From Hydrogenimonas urashimensis (lineage in GTDB: Bacteria > Campylobacterota > Campylobacteria > Campylobacterales > Hydrogenimonadaceae): a stretch of DNA of 64,000 bases. The stretch lies in the NCBI RefSeq assembly GCF_016593255.1, contig NZ_AP023212.1, positions 372,001-436,000 on the forward strand. Reading direction: 5' to 3'. The position numbers and the translations under genes were made by a program. Positions 43,053 through 53,758 of the stretch are shown one piece after another. Under the pieces are notes generated by a model. It was not told the DNA's origin, made no database searches, and was given only the letters and a program-made list of their open reading frames with translations. How positions within the stretch are numbered: position 1 is the stretch's first letter; every line of letters starts with the position of its first letter.

Positions 43053-44534
43053 TCAAAGCGAGCCAATCGCCTGTTTCGCGATATCGATGAGTCCGTCGGC
43101 TCCAGGGAAGAAGGGGATAAGGCCCGTTCCGATGCCGCCCCAGATGGCCATGAGCGCCATCATTGTAATCAACAACGTACTCATACCGAATCGAAACGGT
43201 TCTCTTTTCGATTCGGTTTCGTAGAAATACATCACGGCGATGAGCTTGAAATAGTAGTAGACCGAAACGAAGGCGATGAAGATGCCAAGACCTGCAAGCA
43301 GAAACTGCCGCGACTCGATGGCGCTGGTGAAGATATAGAATTTGCCCAGAAACCCGATGGTCGACGGAAAACCCGAAAGCGAGAGCATGAAAATCGCCAT
43401 CATCGCGGCCAGATAGGGGCGTTTTTGGGCGAACCCTTTGAAATCGTCGTAGGTCAGCGGTCTTTTGGCGTCGGCGGCGATGTAGCTGAGTATGCCAAAC
43501 GCCCCCACCGAGGAGATGAAATAGGAGAGCAGGTAGAACATGATGGCCGGTGCCGCCAACTGCGACCCAAGGCCGATGGACGAGAGGGCGATGAGCATGT
43601 AGCCGCCGTGGACGATGCTCGAGCCCGCCAGCATCCGTTTGAGAATGGATTGCGACAGCGCCAGCCATGAGCCTCCGAGCAGCGTGAGAATCGTGAGGAC
43701 GGTGAGTATTTCGCTGCCGTGCAGGCCACTGAGGGCAAAATATGCCAAGTAGATGCGCAACGCCACGGCGAAGAGCGCAATTTTGAAAGTCGATGCCATG
43801 AACATCGTGACCGGAAACGGCGAACCGTGGTAGACGTCGAGCACCCAGGCGTGAAAGGGAACGGCACCGATTTTGAAAAGGATTGTCACAAACAGCAGCA
43901 TGCCGGCGACTGTCAACGCTAGCGTGTAATGACTCCCCTGCTGCTGGACAAAGGTACCGATTTCAGTGATGACGGTGGTTCCTGTCACCCCGTAGATGAT
44001 GGCGGCTCCCAGTATGAACATCGCCCCCGCCAATGAGCCAAGTACCAGATATTTGAACATCGCCTCGCCGCTGAGCGGATTGTTTTTGTGATATCCCACC
44101 AGCGCATAAATGCTCAATGAGGCCAGTTCCAGGCCGATGAATGCGGTCACCAGGTCGTTGGCATGGGCAAGCGTCATCATGCCGAAAATGCTGAAGAGAA
44201 AGAGTGCAAAAAATTCGCCGTTGTAGTATTTCCGCTTCTCAAGATAGACGCTGTTGATAAGAAGGGTCAATATGGCGCCTGCTAAAAACATCAGGTCAAA
44301 AAGCGTCGAGAAATCGTCGATGAGATACATCTTTCCGAAAATGTCAGGGAATGCGTAGCGTGCCGGCCCGTTTCCGAATTGCGGCAGTTCGATGACGAAC
44401 GAGACGGCGAGAAACGCTACGGCAACGGCCAGGTAGCGCCTCAGACCGATGGTTTTGACGGTACTGAGCATCAGAAGCACGAAGGCGCCCACGACAGTCA
44501 GTGCCATTGGCAGTACAAGAAGCGTCTGTTCCAT
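43053..44534 (-). CDS. nuoN: NADH-quinone oxidoreductase subunit N
   Basis: 493 residues, about 14 transmembrane helices; antiporter-like proton-pumping subunit next to NuoK. Conserved elements include the glutamate in LELASLSIYALVGY near 137 and the lysine in LFKIGAVPFHAWVLD near 221. The ATG shares one base with the nuoM stop. Last gene of the complex I operon. Confidence 0.95.
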   Translation of the reverse strand: MEQTLLVLPMALTVVGAFVLLMLSTVKTIGLRRYLAVAVAFLAVSFVIELPQFGNGPARYAFPDIFGKMYLIDDFSTLFDLMFLAGAILTLLINSVYLEKRKYYNGEFFALFLFSIFGMMTLAHANDLVTAFIGLELASLSIYALVGYHKNNPLSGEAMFKYLVLGSLAGAMFILGAAIIYGVTGTTVITEIGTFVQQQGSHYTLALTVAGMLLFVTILFKIGAVPFHAWVLDVYHGSPFPVTMFMASTFKIALFAVALRIYLAYFALSGLHGSEILTVLTILTLLGGSWLALSQSILKRMLAGSSIVHGGYMLIALSSIGLGSQLAAPAIMFYLLSYFISSVGAFGILSYIAADAKRPLTYDDFKGFAQKRPYLAAMMAIFMLSLSGFPSTIGFLGKFYIFTSAIESRQFLLAGLGIFIAFVSVYYYFKLIAVMYFYETESKREPFRFGMSTLLITMMALMAIWGGIGTGLIPFFPGADGLIDIAKQAIGSL

Positions 44535-46014
44535 CACGACGCACCTCCCACACTCAGTGCCAGACGATGGAGCATCTCCTGCAACTGGGGTTCGAAAAGC
44601 GGCGCAAAGAGCGAAGGAGCGATGCCCGTAACGACAAGCAGCAGTGCGATGGGCGCGAGCATCAGCATTTCCTTGTTGTTCAAATCTGCAAAATGCTCCG
44701 TATGGGTTCTGGCCGGGCCGAATAGTGTACGCTGCAGCATCCAGAAGACAAACGTCATCGCTGCCAGCATCGTCGTGGCCGTGGCCAGACCAATCCCCAG
44801 GTTCTGCTGAAAAGCCCCGACGATGATGAGCAGTTCCCCGACAAATCCACCGGTCCCCGGCAATCCGGCGATACAGAGAGCGAAAAAGGCGAAAAGAAAG
44901 GCGAACCTCGGTGCCACCGAAGCGATGCCGCCCAGGTTGGAGATATGCACGCTTCCCGTGCGCTGGTAGAGCAGACCGATCATTAGAAAAATCCCCCCAG
45001 ACGCAAGGGCGTGGGTCGCGATGAAATAGAGGCTCCCGCTCCAGGCGTAGATGTTGGTAAGAACGATGCCCAGAGCGATGAGCGAGAGGTGTGAGCCTGA
45101 CGAATAGGCGAACATGCGCCGCAGATTGTTCTCCATGATCGCGTGGATGGCGAAATAGAGCAGACCGATAATGGCAAGAACGGCGATAATAGGTTCGTAG
45201 TAGCTCAGCGTCGGGCCGAAAACACCGTAACCGAACCGCCACAATCCGTACGCACCAAGTTTCGCCATGACCGCCGAAAGAATCACCAGCGCGGGAGTCG
45301 GCGCGGAGCTGTAGGCGGGGGCCATCCAGGTATGAAAGCCTATGAGGGGTATCTTGATCGCAAACGCCAGCAGGAATCCGGCCGCCAGCCAGATCGATGT
45401 TTTCGGGTCGAAATGGAGAGTGGCGAGCCTGTCATACGCGAAACTCCACGAACCGTGAAGATCGTAATACTCGTACCCGAGATAAAGAATGGAAAAAAGC
45501 ATCGCCATGGAGCCAAGCACCGTCATTAGCAGGATTTTCATGGCGTGAAACTGGTTCATGCCGTGGCCGTAGCGCCCGATCATGATAAAGATGGGCAGCA
45601 GCATCGTCTCCCAGAAGAGATAGAAGAGAATCAGATCCAGTGAGAGCACAGCACCCGTTACACCGGTTTGCAGCAGCAGCATGTTGTACCAGTAGCCCCG
45701 TTTTTCGTAATGCCACATATAAAGATGAAGCAGCGGCATCAAAACGGCGATCATAAGCAAAATGACCAGGGAGATCGCATCGAGACCAAGGTAGTAGGAG
45801 ATGCCGTAATTTTTTATCCAGGGCAGATGGCGAACGAACTGCATCCCCGATGCGTGGGGATCGAAATGGAGAGTGGCATAAAACACCAGTGCCAGAACCG
45901 CCAGGGCCGACAGCATCGCCCCGATGCGCAATACGGCGTGCGAAACCCTCAAAAGCCCCATCACCATCGCGAAGAGCATCGGGAGAAAGACAATCAGACT
46001 GAGCAACATTTCCA

Positions 46015-46018
<4 letters not shown>
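44534..46018 (-). CDS. nuoM: NADH-quinone oxidoreductase subunit M
   Basis: 494 residues; antiporter-like proton channel of the membrane arm. FWETMLLPIFIMIG carries the conserved glutamate and FAIKIPLIGFHTWMAPAY the broken-helix lysine. The start was set at ATGATG overlapping the nuoL stop by 4 bp; the longer frame upstream overlaps nuoL and is not coding. Confidence 0.95.
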
Positions 46019-47918
<1,900 letters not shown>

Positions 47919-47922
<4 letters not shown>

Positions 47923-48236
47923 GACCATCTCCTGTGGGCCAGGTCGGCGAATGCGTCACTGTCGACACTCCGTTTTTTACGGTAAAGCTGCACGATCATG
48001 GCCAAAAAGAGCGCCGCCTCGGCGGCGATGACACCGATCATAAGCAGTGCGATGACGGAACCGCCCATATCGGGCCGAAGGCGGGAAAATGTGGCCAGTA
48101 CGAGATTCACGGCATTGAGCATCAACTCGATGGACATGTAGATGACAAAAACGTTTCTGCGGCTTGCGACCCCGACGAACCCGATGCAAAAAAGCGAGGT
48201 GGCAAGCGCGAAAAAGGTTTCAGGTGCGAAGATCAT
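47919..48236 (-). CDS. nuoK: NADH-quinone oxidoreductase subunit K
   Basis: 105 residues, three transmembrane helices. The two conserved membrane glutamates are in YMSIELMLNAVNL and VIAAEAALFLA, part of the proton path. The start overlaps nuoJ by 17 bp, a little more than elsewhere in this operon, but MIFAPETFFALA aligns with the normal NuoK start. Confidence 0.94.
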
Positions 48237-48735
48237 AAGCCTGCTCCTTCTTCCCGATGATAATCGCGCCGACCATGGCGGCCAGCAGCAGCAACGAGAG
48301 AATTTCGAACGGCAGCACCCAGTCGGAAAAGAGGGTTTTGCCGACGGCCTCGATCGTGCCGAACCCCTCTTTTGCTTCGGGAAAGCGGTTCGCCACCGAA
48401 ACGAGCGTTTCATACAGCAGCCATCCGAAGGGGGCTGTGACGATAGAGGCTGTCACGAACCAGAGGGGTTTGAAACGCTCCTTTGGAAACTGCTCCTCTT
48501 TCAGATTGATGGTCAAAACAACAATGAGCGTCAACACAACCACGGCCCCGACGCTGACAAGAATCTGTGCGAGGAAGAGAAACGACTGAGCAAGCAGCGC
48601 GAAAAGCCCGGCGACGGCCAGCAGGACGGCCAGAAAACCGATGGCGCCGGTCGCGGGGCGTCTGGCGACGACCACCGTCAAAGCGCCCACCATCAAAAAC
48701 GAAGCAAGCAACGTCAAAACAATTTTTTCAGGCAC
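48220..48735 (-). CDS. nuoJ: NADH-quinone oxidoreductase subunit J
   Basis: 171 residues, five transmembrane helices. The pi-bulge helix (FLAQILVSVGAVVVLTLIVV region, about 53-72) is typical. A GTG at 48735 is the start: GGGAGG lies nine bases upstream and MPEKIVLTLLASFLMVGAL is the expected N terminus. It overlaps nuoI by 8 bp. Confidence 0.92.
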   Translation of the reverse strand: MPEKIVLTLLASFLMVGALTVVVARRPATGAIGFLAVLLAVAGLFALLAQSFLFLAQILVSVGAVVVLTLIVVLTINLKEEQFPKERFKPLWFVTASIVTAPFGWLLYETLVSVANRFPEAKEGFGTIEAVGKTLFSDWVLPFEILSLLLLAAMVGAIIIGKKEQAYDLRT

Positions 48736-49246
48736 GGCTGGTATCCTCCCCGAATGCGCATGTATGGGCGAGCAATTGCTCTTTTTCCAAAACGAAATCC
48801 TCACGATTTTTACCGGTAACCGAAAAGATGCCGGTATCCATCCGTATCGCGTCGCAGGGGCATGCCTCGACGCAATAACCGCAGAAGATGCACTCCAGCG
48901 TGTCGATGGCGAAGCGTGCGGGCATCTTTTCCTCGATACCGTCGTCTCTTTCGGTGGCCACGATGTGAATGCACTGCGCCGGACAGGCGGTAGCGCACAT
49001 GAAACAGGCCACACACCGGATCGAGCCGTCTTCCCGATGGGTCAGGCGATGCAGGCCGCGGTATCGGGGGGTGATATCCGTCGGTTGCTCTTCGGGATAT
49101 TCCAATGTCTCAACGCTGTTGATATCGGAAAGGTTACGCGCCAGATGGCGGACGGTCACCTTCAATCCCTCCAAGATGGCGGGCAGATATACCTTCTCTT
49201 TTTTGCTTTCTCCGAAGCGTGGAACGGTTTTGATTCTCTTAGTCAT
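48728..49246 (-). CDS. nuoI: NADH-quinone oxidoreductase subunit I
   Basis: 172 residues; carries the two [4Fe-4S] clusters N6a and N6b that pass electrons to NuoB. Both ferredoxin motifs are complete: CVACFMCATACP near 78-89 and CIFCGYCVEACP near 117-128. The start overlaps the nuoH stop by 4 bp (ATGA). Confidence 0.95.
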   Translation of the reverse strand: MTKRIKTVPRFGESKKEKVYLPAILEGLKVTVRHLARNLSDINSVETLEYPEEQPTDITPRYRGLHRLTHREDGSIRCVACFMCATACPAQCIHIVATERDDGIEEKMPARFAIDTLECIFCGYCVEACPCDAIRMDTGIFSVTGKNREDFVLEKEQLLAHTCAFGEDTSRA

Positions 49247-50538
49247 GATGCGGCTCCTACGACGACGATGGCGGTGATAAATATGTTCAGAAGCGAAAGC
49301 GGCAGAAGGCCGTGCCAACCGAGCCACTGCACCTGGTCGTACCGAAAGCGCGGCAGCGTCCAGCGGACCACAATGAAAAAGATGTTGAACGCCATCAGTT
49401 TCACCACGAAAACGGCAATCTGCAAAAGGGTGACGGCGATCGCCGTGCCCACGGAACCTTCCGGAAGCAGGCTGATATAGATTAATATCAATTCGATGAC
49501 TGCCGTCATGCCGATGAGCACACGCGTCAGTACCTTCGTTTCGAAGTGGCGTCCCCAGTCGGTGGAGACGGTGGGACGCACCGTATTGTTCTTCTTCATC
49601 CATTGGATGAAGAGCCAGACAGCGGGGGGAAGCAGCAGGAGAATCACCCATGCAAAAGCCGGGAAGTGAACCAGCAGTGTCTGTGTGGATACCCAGGGGA
49701 GCTGGTATCCGCCGAAAAACATCGTGATGATGACGGCGCTGGCCGTATTCATCGCCACATATTCACCCATGAAGTACATGGCGAACTTCATCGCCGTATA
49801 TTCGGTGAAAAACCCTGCGACGATTTCACTCTCCCCTTCGGCGACACTGAAGGGCGCCCGATTGGTCTCCACAAACAGCGCGACGATGACGACGATGGCG
49901 GCCAGCGGCTGCACCAGTACTCCCCAGGCAGGCAGAAAGCCCAATACCGTTCCGCTTTGCCAGTGGACCATCGCATTGAAATCGATCGTGCCGTAGGTGA
50001 GTATCATGCTGATAATTCCCAGCCCCAGCGCCAGTTCGTAACTGACCATCTGGGAGGCGGCCCGCATGGCGCCCAGCAGGGAGTATTTGTTGTGACTGAG
50101 CCATCCGCCGAACACCATGCCTATAACACCCACGGAACCGATGGCCAGATACCACAGGATGCCGTAATCCACCGGTAGCGCCTGGATGCGCATCCGTTCT
50201 CCCTCAATGATCAGGTCGTCAGCGAAGGGAATCACCATAAAGGCCAACAGCGCCGCGGCGAAGGTGATCATCGGCGCTAGGATGAAAATCCAGCGCCCTT
50301 TGCCGATATGGGCGGGATAGTACTCCTCTTTGACCACCAGTTTTATGACATCGGCGAAGGATTGGACCACGCCGCCCAGACGAAAGCCGAAAAGATTGGT
50401 ACGGTTCGGTCCCAGGCGGTCTTGTATGAGTCCGCAGACGCGCCTCTCCAGCCAGACAAGCACCGGAATCATCAAAAGCGCAAGGAGCGCCGCCAGTACG
50501 ATAGTCACGAGTGTCACGACAATGGCTACAGTGCTCAT
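49243..50538 (-). CDS. nuoH: NADH-quinone oxidoreductase subunit H, enlarged
   Basis: 431 residues against about 325 in E. coli. Core features are present: VWLERRVCGLIQDRLGPNR near 28-46 and FVETNRAPFSVAEGESEIVAG (in two parts) in the quinone-chamber loop. The extra length lies in the C-terminal half (about 280-390), which has additional hydrophobic helices and a KKNNTVRPTVSTDWGRHF loop. Similar long NuoH proteins exist outside the Enterobacteria; I cannot place the source. Start chosen at ATGA overlapping nuoG. Confidence 0.92.
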   Translation of the reverse strand: MSTVAIVVTLVTIVLAALLALLMIPVLVWLERRVCGLIQDRLGPNRTNLFGFRLGGVVQSFADVIKLVVKEEYYPAHIGKGRWIFILAPMITFAAALLAFMVIPFADDLIIEGERMRIQALPVDYGILWYLAIGSVGVIGMVFGGWLSHNKYSLLGAMRAASQMVSYELALGLGIISMILTYGTIDFNAMVHWQSGTVLGFLPAWGVLVQPLAAIVVIVALFVETNRAPFSVAEGESEIVAGFFTEYTAMKFAMYFMGEYVAMNTASAVIITMFFGGYQLPWVSTQTLLVHFPAFAWVILLLLPPAVWLFIQWMKKNNTVRPTVSTDWGRHFETKVLTRVLIGMTAVIELILIYISLLPEGSVGTAIAVTLLQIAVFVVKLMAFNIFFIVVRWTLPRFRYDQVQWLGWHGLLPLSLLNIFITAIVVVGAAS

Positions 50539-51947
50539 ACCACACACCTTTCACCCAGATCGAAGGCTTCGAGCCACCGAAGCACCGTCGGCACCGGTTC
50601 GTTGGGGAAAATCGCCTGTTCGCACCGCTGTGCGATGCCATCGACATTTACAAGCGTGCCGGCGGTTTCGCTCCATACGGCGATAGGCAGCGTCAGGAGT
50701 GTTCCGCTCTCTCTTTTGGGCCGGTGGGTGAGAAAGTCGATACGCCGCTTGACATCGAGGGTATCCGCCGCCGGATGGTTGAAGTTTATGAGCAGTACCC
50801 CCTCTTCCACTTCCGGCATCGTGGTATCGATAGCCAGTCGTTCCACACCTCTGGCGTTGGCAGCGCGCATCGGTTGTTTGAGCCAGTCGTCTTTGAATTC
50901 GTCGTCGATATAGCTTTCCAAAGGCGCATGGAGCGCCGCGCCGATTTCGTTGGAAAAGATCCTGATCATCTCCAGCTCTTCGGTAAAGAGATTGGCGTCG
51001 GCCAGCACGACGATGGGGCCGTTATGGGCTTCAAGAAGCGTTTTCAAACGTGCTTCCGCCTCCTCGAAACCGATCGGCCCACTTTCAGAAAGAGCCTCTT
51101 TCAAACGCCCGTGCTGCAGCCTTTTGTAACCAAGGCGTCCCGCGTCGCAGATGAAGTGGCCGTTGATGTCGGGATTTTTCCGCGGACGGAAGCGGTAGAT
51201 CGTATCGTCCTGGTATTTCAGTCTGGCATGGTCGATGAAGATGTTGCACCCTTTGGCGCAGCCGTGGCAGACAGAGGGTGTGGAGGTCAGAAACCAGACA
51301 CGCTGCTGAAAACGGAAATCTTTGCTCGTCAACGCGCCAACGGGACAGAGGTCGACGATATTCATGGCATACCCGTTGTGCAGCTTGCGCCCCGGCATCG
51401 TATCGACACGGGAAAGATCGCCGCGCCGGACGATGCCCAGTTCGTTGGTTTTGGTGATGTTCGACGTAAAGCGGGTGCAACGCTGACAGAGCACGCACCG
51501 CTCCTGGTCGAGCATCACGTTGGCACCCAGGTCCAGATGCTTCTTGAAGTGGAGTTTCTTTGCCTTGTCGACCTTTCCGTGGTAGAGGCCGTAGTCCATG
51601 TAGTAATCCTGAAGCGAGCACTCCCCCGCCTGGTCGCAGATGGGGCAGTCTACCGGGTGGTTGATAAGCTGCAGCTCCAGAATGCCGCGACGGACCTTCC
51701 GTATGTTTTCGGTATCAGTTCGTACCACCAGCCCCTCTTCCACGAAAGTGTCGCAGGAGATCTGGGGGCGCTTTTTCCCTTCGATCTCCACCATGCACAT
51801 GCGGCAGTTGCCGTCGGGCCCCAGCGCTTCGTGGTAACAGTAGTAGGGGATGTTGAAACCATGCTCGAGCAGCACCTGCAGCAGTATGGCGCCCTCTTCC
51901 GCTTCGATGATTTTTCCGTCGACCGTGAATTTCACCTTTTTGCTCAT
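50535..51947 (-). CDS. nuoG: NADH-quinone oxidoreductase subunit G, short form
   Basis: 470 residues; most NuoG proteins have 680-900. The N-terminal electron-transfer part is complete: [2Fe-2S] N1b cysteines in YYCYHEALGPDGNCRMC near 35-50, the HxxxC-type N5 region, CPICDQAGEC, and N4 CVLCQRC with CPVGAL. A further CHGCAKGC motif near 231-238 with a Cys about 33 residues on fits cluster N7. The molybdopterin-fold domain that normally follows is strongly reduced. It overlaps nuoF by 4 bp. Confidence 0.9.
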   Translation of the reverse strand: MSKKVKFTVDGKIIEAEEGAILLQVLLEHGFNIPYYCYHEALGPDGNCRMCMVEIEGKKRPQISCDTFVEEGLVVRTDTENIRKVRRGILELQLINHPVDCPICDQAGECSLQDYYMDYGLYHGKVDKAKKLHFKKHLDLGANVMLDQERCVLCQRCTRFTSNITKTNELGIVRRGDLSRVDTMPGRKLHNGYAMNIVDLCPVGALTSKDFRFQQRVWFLTSTPSVCHGCAKGCNIFIDHARLKYQDDTIYRFRPRKNPDINGHFICDAGRLGYKRLQHGRLKEALSESGPIGFEEAEARLKTLLEAHNGPIVVLADANLFTEELEMIRIFSNEIGAALHAPLESYIDDEFKDDWLKQPMRAANARGVERLAIDTTMPEVEEGVLLINFNHPAADTLDVKRRIDFLTHRPKRESGTLLTLPIAVWSETAGTLVNVDGIAQRCEQAIFPNEPVPTVLRWLEAFDLGERCVV

Positions 51948-53230
51948 TTCACGTTCCTCAAATAGGCTACGAATTCGCTTCTGAATTTGGTGACGAAACC
52001 GTCGATGACGCCGGAAACGGCCGGTGCGAAGACGCAGATAGTCTTGCCGTTCATCGTCCAGGCAATGTCGAGGAGTTTGTCGATATCCTCTTTGCCGCCC
52101 TCTCCGGCAAGCACCGATGCGACGATGGCATCCACCCAACCGGTCCCCTCCCGGCACGGGGTACACTGGCCACACGATTCGTGATGGTAGAACTCCAGCA
52201 GATTTTTGAGAGCGGCGACCATATCGACACTCTCGTCCATCACGATCATCCCCCCGGTTCCCAAAGAGGAGCCCATGGACCGCATGCTTTCGTAGTCGAG
52301 TTTCGCTTCCATAACCTCTTCTGCCGTCAAAATCGGAGTGGAAGCGCCGCCGGGAATGACCGCTTTGAGCCGTTTGCCGTCTTTGACACCGCCGCCAAAA
52401 TGTTCGATATACCGCCACATCGGTGTACCGAATTCCGCTTCGTAGACACCGGGACGGTTCACATGGCCGCTCAGGGCGAAGAGCATCGCTCCGGGACTCT
52501 TTTCGGTACCGAAAGCGCGGTAGGCCTCCGCCCCCTGCTCGACAATGAACGGAACCGTCGCGATCGTCTCCACATTGTTCACCAGTGTGGGTTTGCCAAA
52601 ATACCACTCCGGCTCTTTTTTGTGGGGTTTGAGACGGGGGTGACCCCGTTTGCCCTCCATCGACTCCAAAAGTGCCGATTTCTCCCCGCAGATATAGGCT
52701 CCGGCACCCCGATGAATCGTCACGTCGACCCGGTAGCCGTGCCCCATGACCTTCTCTCCCAGAATCTCCGCTTCGTAGGCTTCGTCAACGGCGCGCTGCA
52801 GCACTTTTTGAAACGTATGGTATTCGCCGCGTATGTAGATGTAGGCGTCGTGGGCACCAATGGCGTAACAGGTGAGAATGATCCCTTCGATCAACAGGTG
52901 GGGATCTTTCGTGATGACCTGGCGGTCTTTGAAGGTTCCCGGCTCGCTCTCGTCGCAGTTGACAGTGAGAATTTTGACGGGGTCGGGATGCTCCGCCGTC
53001 AGTTTCCACTTGCCGCAGGCGAGTGCCCCGCCGCCCCCCTTGCCCCTCAGACCACTGGCTTCAATTTCGTCCATCACCCATTTCGCTCCATTGGCGAAGG
53101 CTTTCTCGACGGCTTTGTAGGCCCCATGTTCCAACGCCACTTCCAGCCTGTGGCTATCCGGCAGGTCGAACCGCCGACTCACGATTTTCACTTCACGCAC
53201 AGCAGGATCACCACCGACAACCCCATTCAT
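51944..53230 (-). CDS. nuoF: NADH-quinone oxidoreductase subunit F (NADH- and FMN-binding)
   Basis: 428 residues; binds NADH, FMN and cluster N3. The N3 motif SCGQCTPCREGT is intact, as is DESEPGTFKDR for the nucleotide site. The glycine-rich FMN loop reads GLRGKGGGGALACGKW (60-75), where the canonical form is GLRGRGGAGFPTGLKW, so the FPTGL part is replaced. Most Campylobacter and Helicobacter lack NuoE/NuoF. Start set at the ATGA overlapping nuoE; the longer open frame is the nuoE shadow. Confidence 0.92.
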   Translation of the reverse strand: MNGVVGGDPAVREVKIVSRRFDLPDSHRLEVALEHGAYKAVEKAFANGAKWVMDEIEASGLRGKGGGGALACGKWKLTAEHPDPVKILTVNCDESEPGTFKDRQVITKDPHLLIEGIILTCYAIGAHDAYIYIRGEYHTFQKVLQRAVDEAYEAEILGEKVMGHGYRVDVTIHRGAGAYICGEKSALLESMEGKRGHPRLKPHKKEPEWYFGKPTLVNNVETIATVPFIVEQGAEAYRAFGTEKSPGAMLFALSGHVNRPGVYEAEFGTPMWRYIEHFGGGVKDGKRLKAVIPGGASTPILTAEEVMEAKLDYESMRSMGSSLGTGGMIVMDESVDMVAALKNLLEFYHHESCGQCTPCREGTGWVDAIVASVLAGEGGKEDIDKLLDIAWTMNGKTICVFAPAVSGVIDGFVTKFRSEFVAYLRNVK

Positions 53231-53700
53231 TCCAACCCCTCCAGTATCTCGTCCACCTTCATGGGGGTGAGATTTTCGTACAGCGTATCGTTGATCTGCA
53301 TCACAGGCGCCGTGCCGCAGGAGCCCAGGCACTCCACCTGCGAAAGAGTGAACCGCCCGTCTGTCGTCGTCTCCCCCACATCGATGCCCAGCCGCTCTTT
53401 CAAATGTTCCAGAATTTCCCCTTTTCCGCACAACGCACAAGAGAGCGTCTTGCATAGCTGGATATGGTAGGTTCCCACCGGTTCGAGATGAAACATCGTA
53501 TAGAAGGTCGCTACCCCATATACCTTCATCGGAGGTACCCCCAGATACTCTGCCACGGCGTCGATGGCATCCATCGAAATCACACCCTCCTGCTCCATCA
53601 CCTTCCACAGTGCCGGCAGCATCAGCGCCTCTTTGCTCGGGTAGCGCTCCGCCAGCGCATCCAGCGCTTCGAGGGACTCCTTTTTCCATTGAAAACTCAT
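53227..53700 (-). CDS. nuoE: NADH-quinone oxidoreductase subunit E
   Basis: 157 residues, thioredoxin-like [2Fe-2S] subunit (cluster N1a) of the NADH module. Ligand cysteines are in CKTLSCALCG (the first Cys and the one five on) and CLGSCGTAP. VYGVATFYTMFHLEPVG is the conserved core. It stands 58 bp after nuoCD, the widest gap in the operon. Confidence 0.94.
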   Translation of the reverse strand: MSFQWKKESLEALDALAERYPSKEALMLPALWKVMEQEGVISMDAIDAVAEYLGVPPMKVYGVATFYTMFHLEPVGTYHIQLCKTLSCALCGKGEILEHLKERLGIDVGETTTDGRFTLSQVECLGSCGTAPVMQINDTLYENLTPMKVDEILEGLE

Positions 53701-53758
53701 AGAACCATCCTTGAAAAAGGGGTGGATGACATTGTCATCGCGTCCAATATGAACAGAT

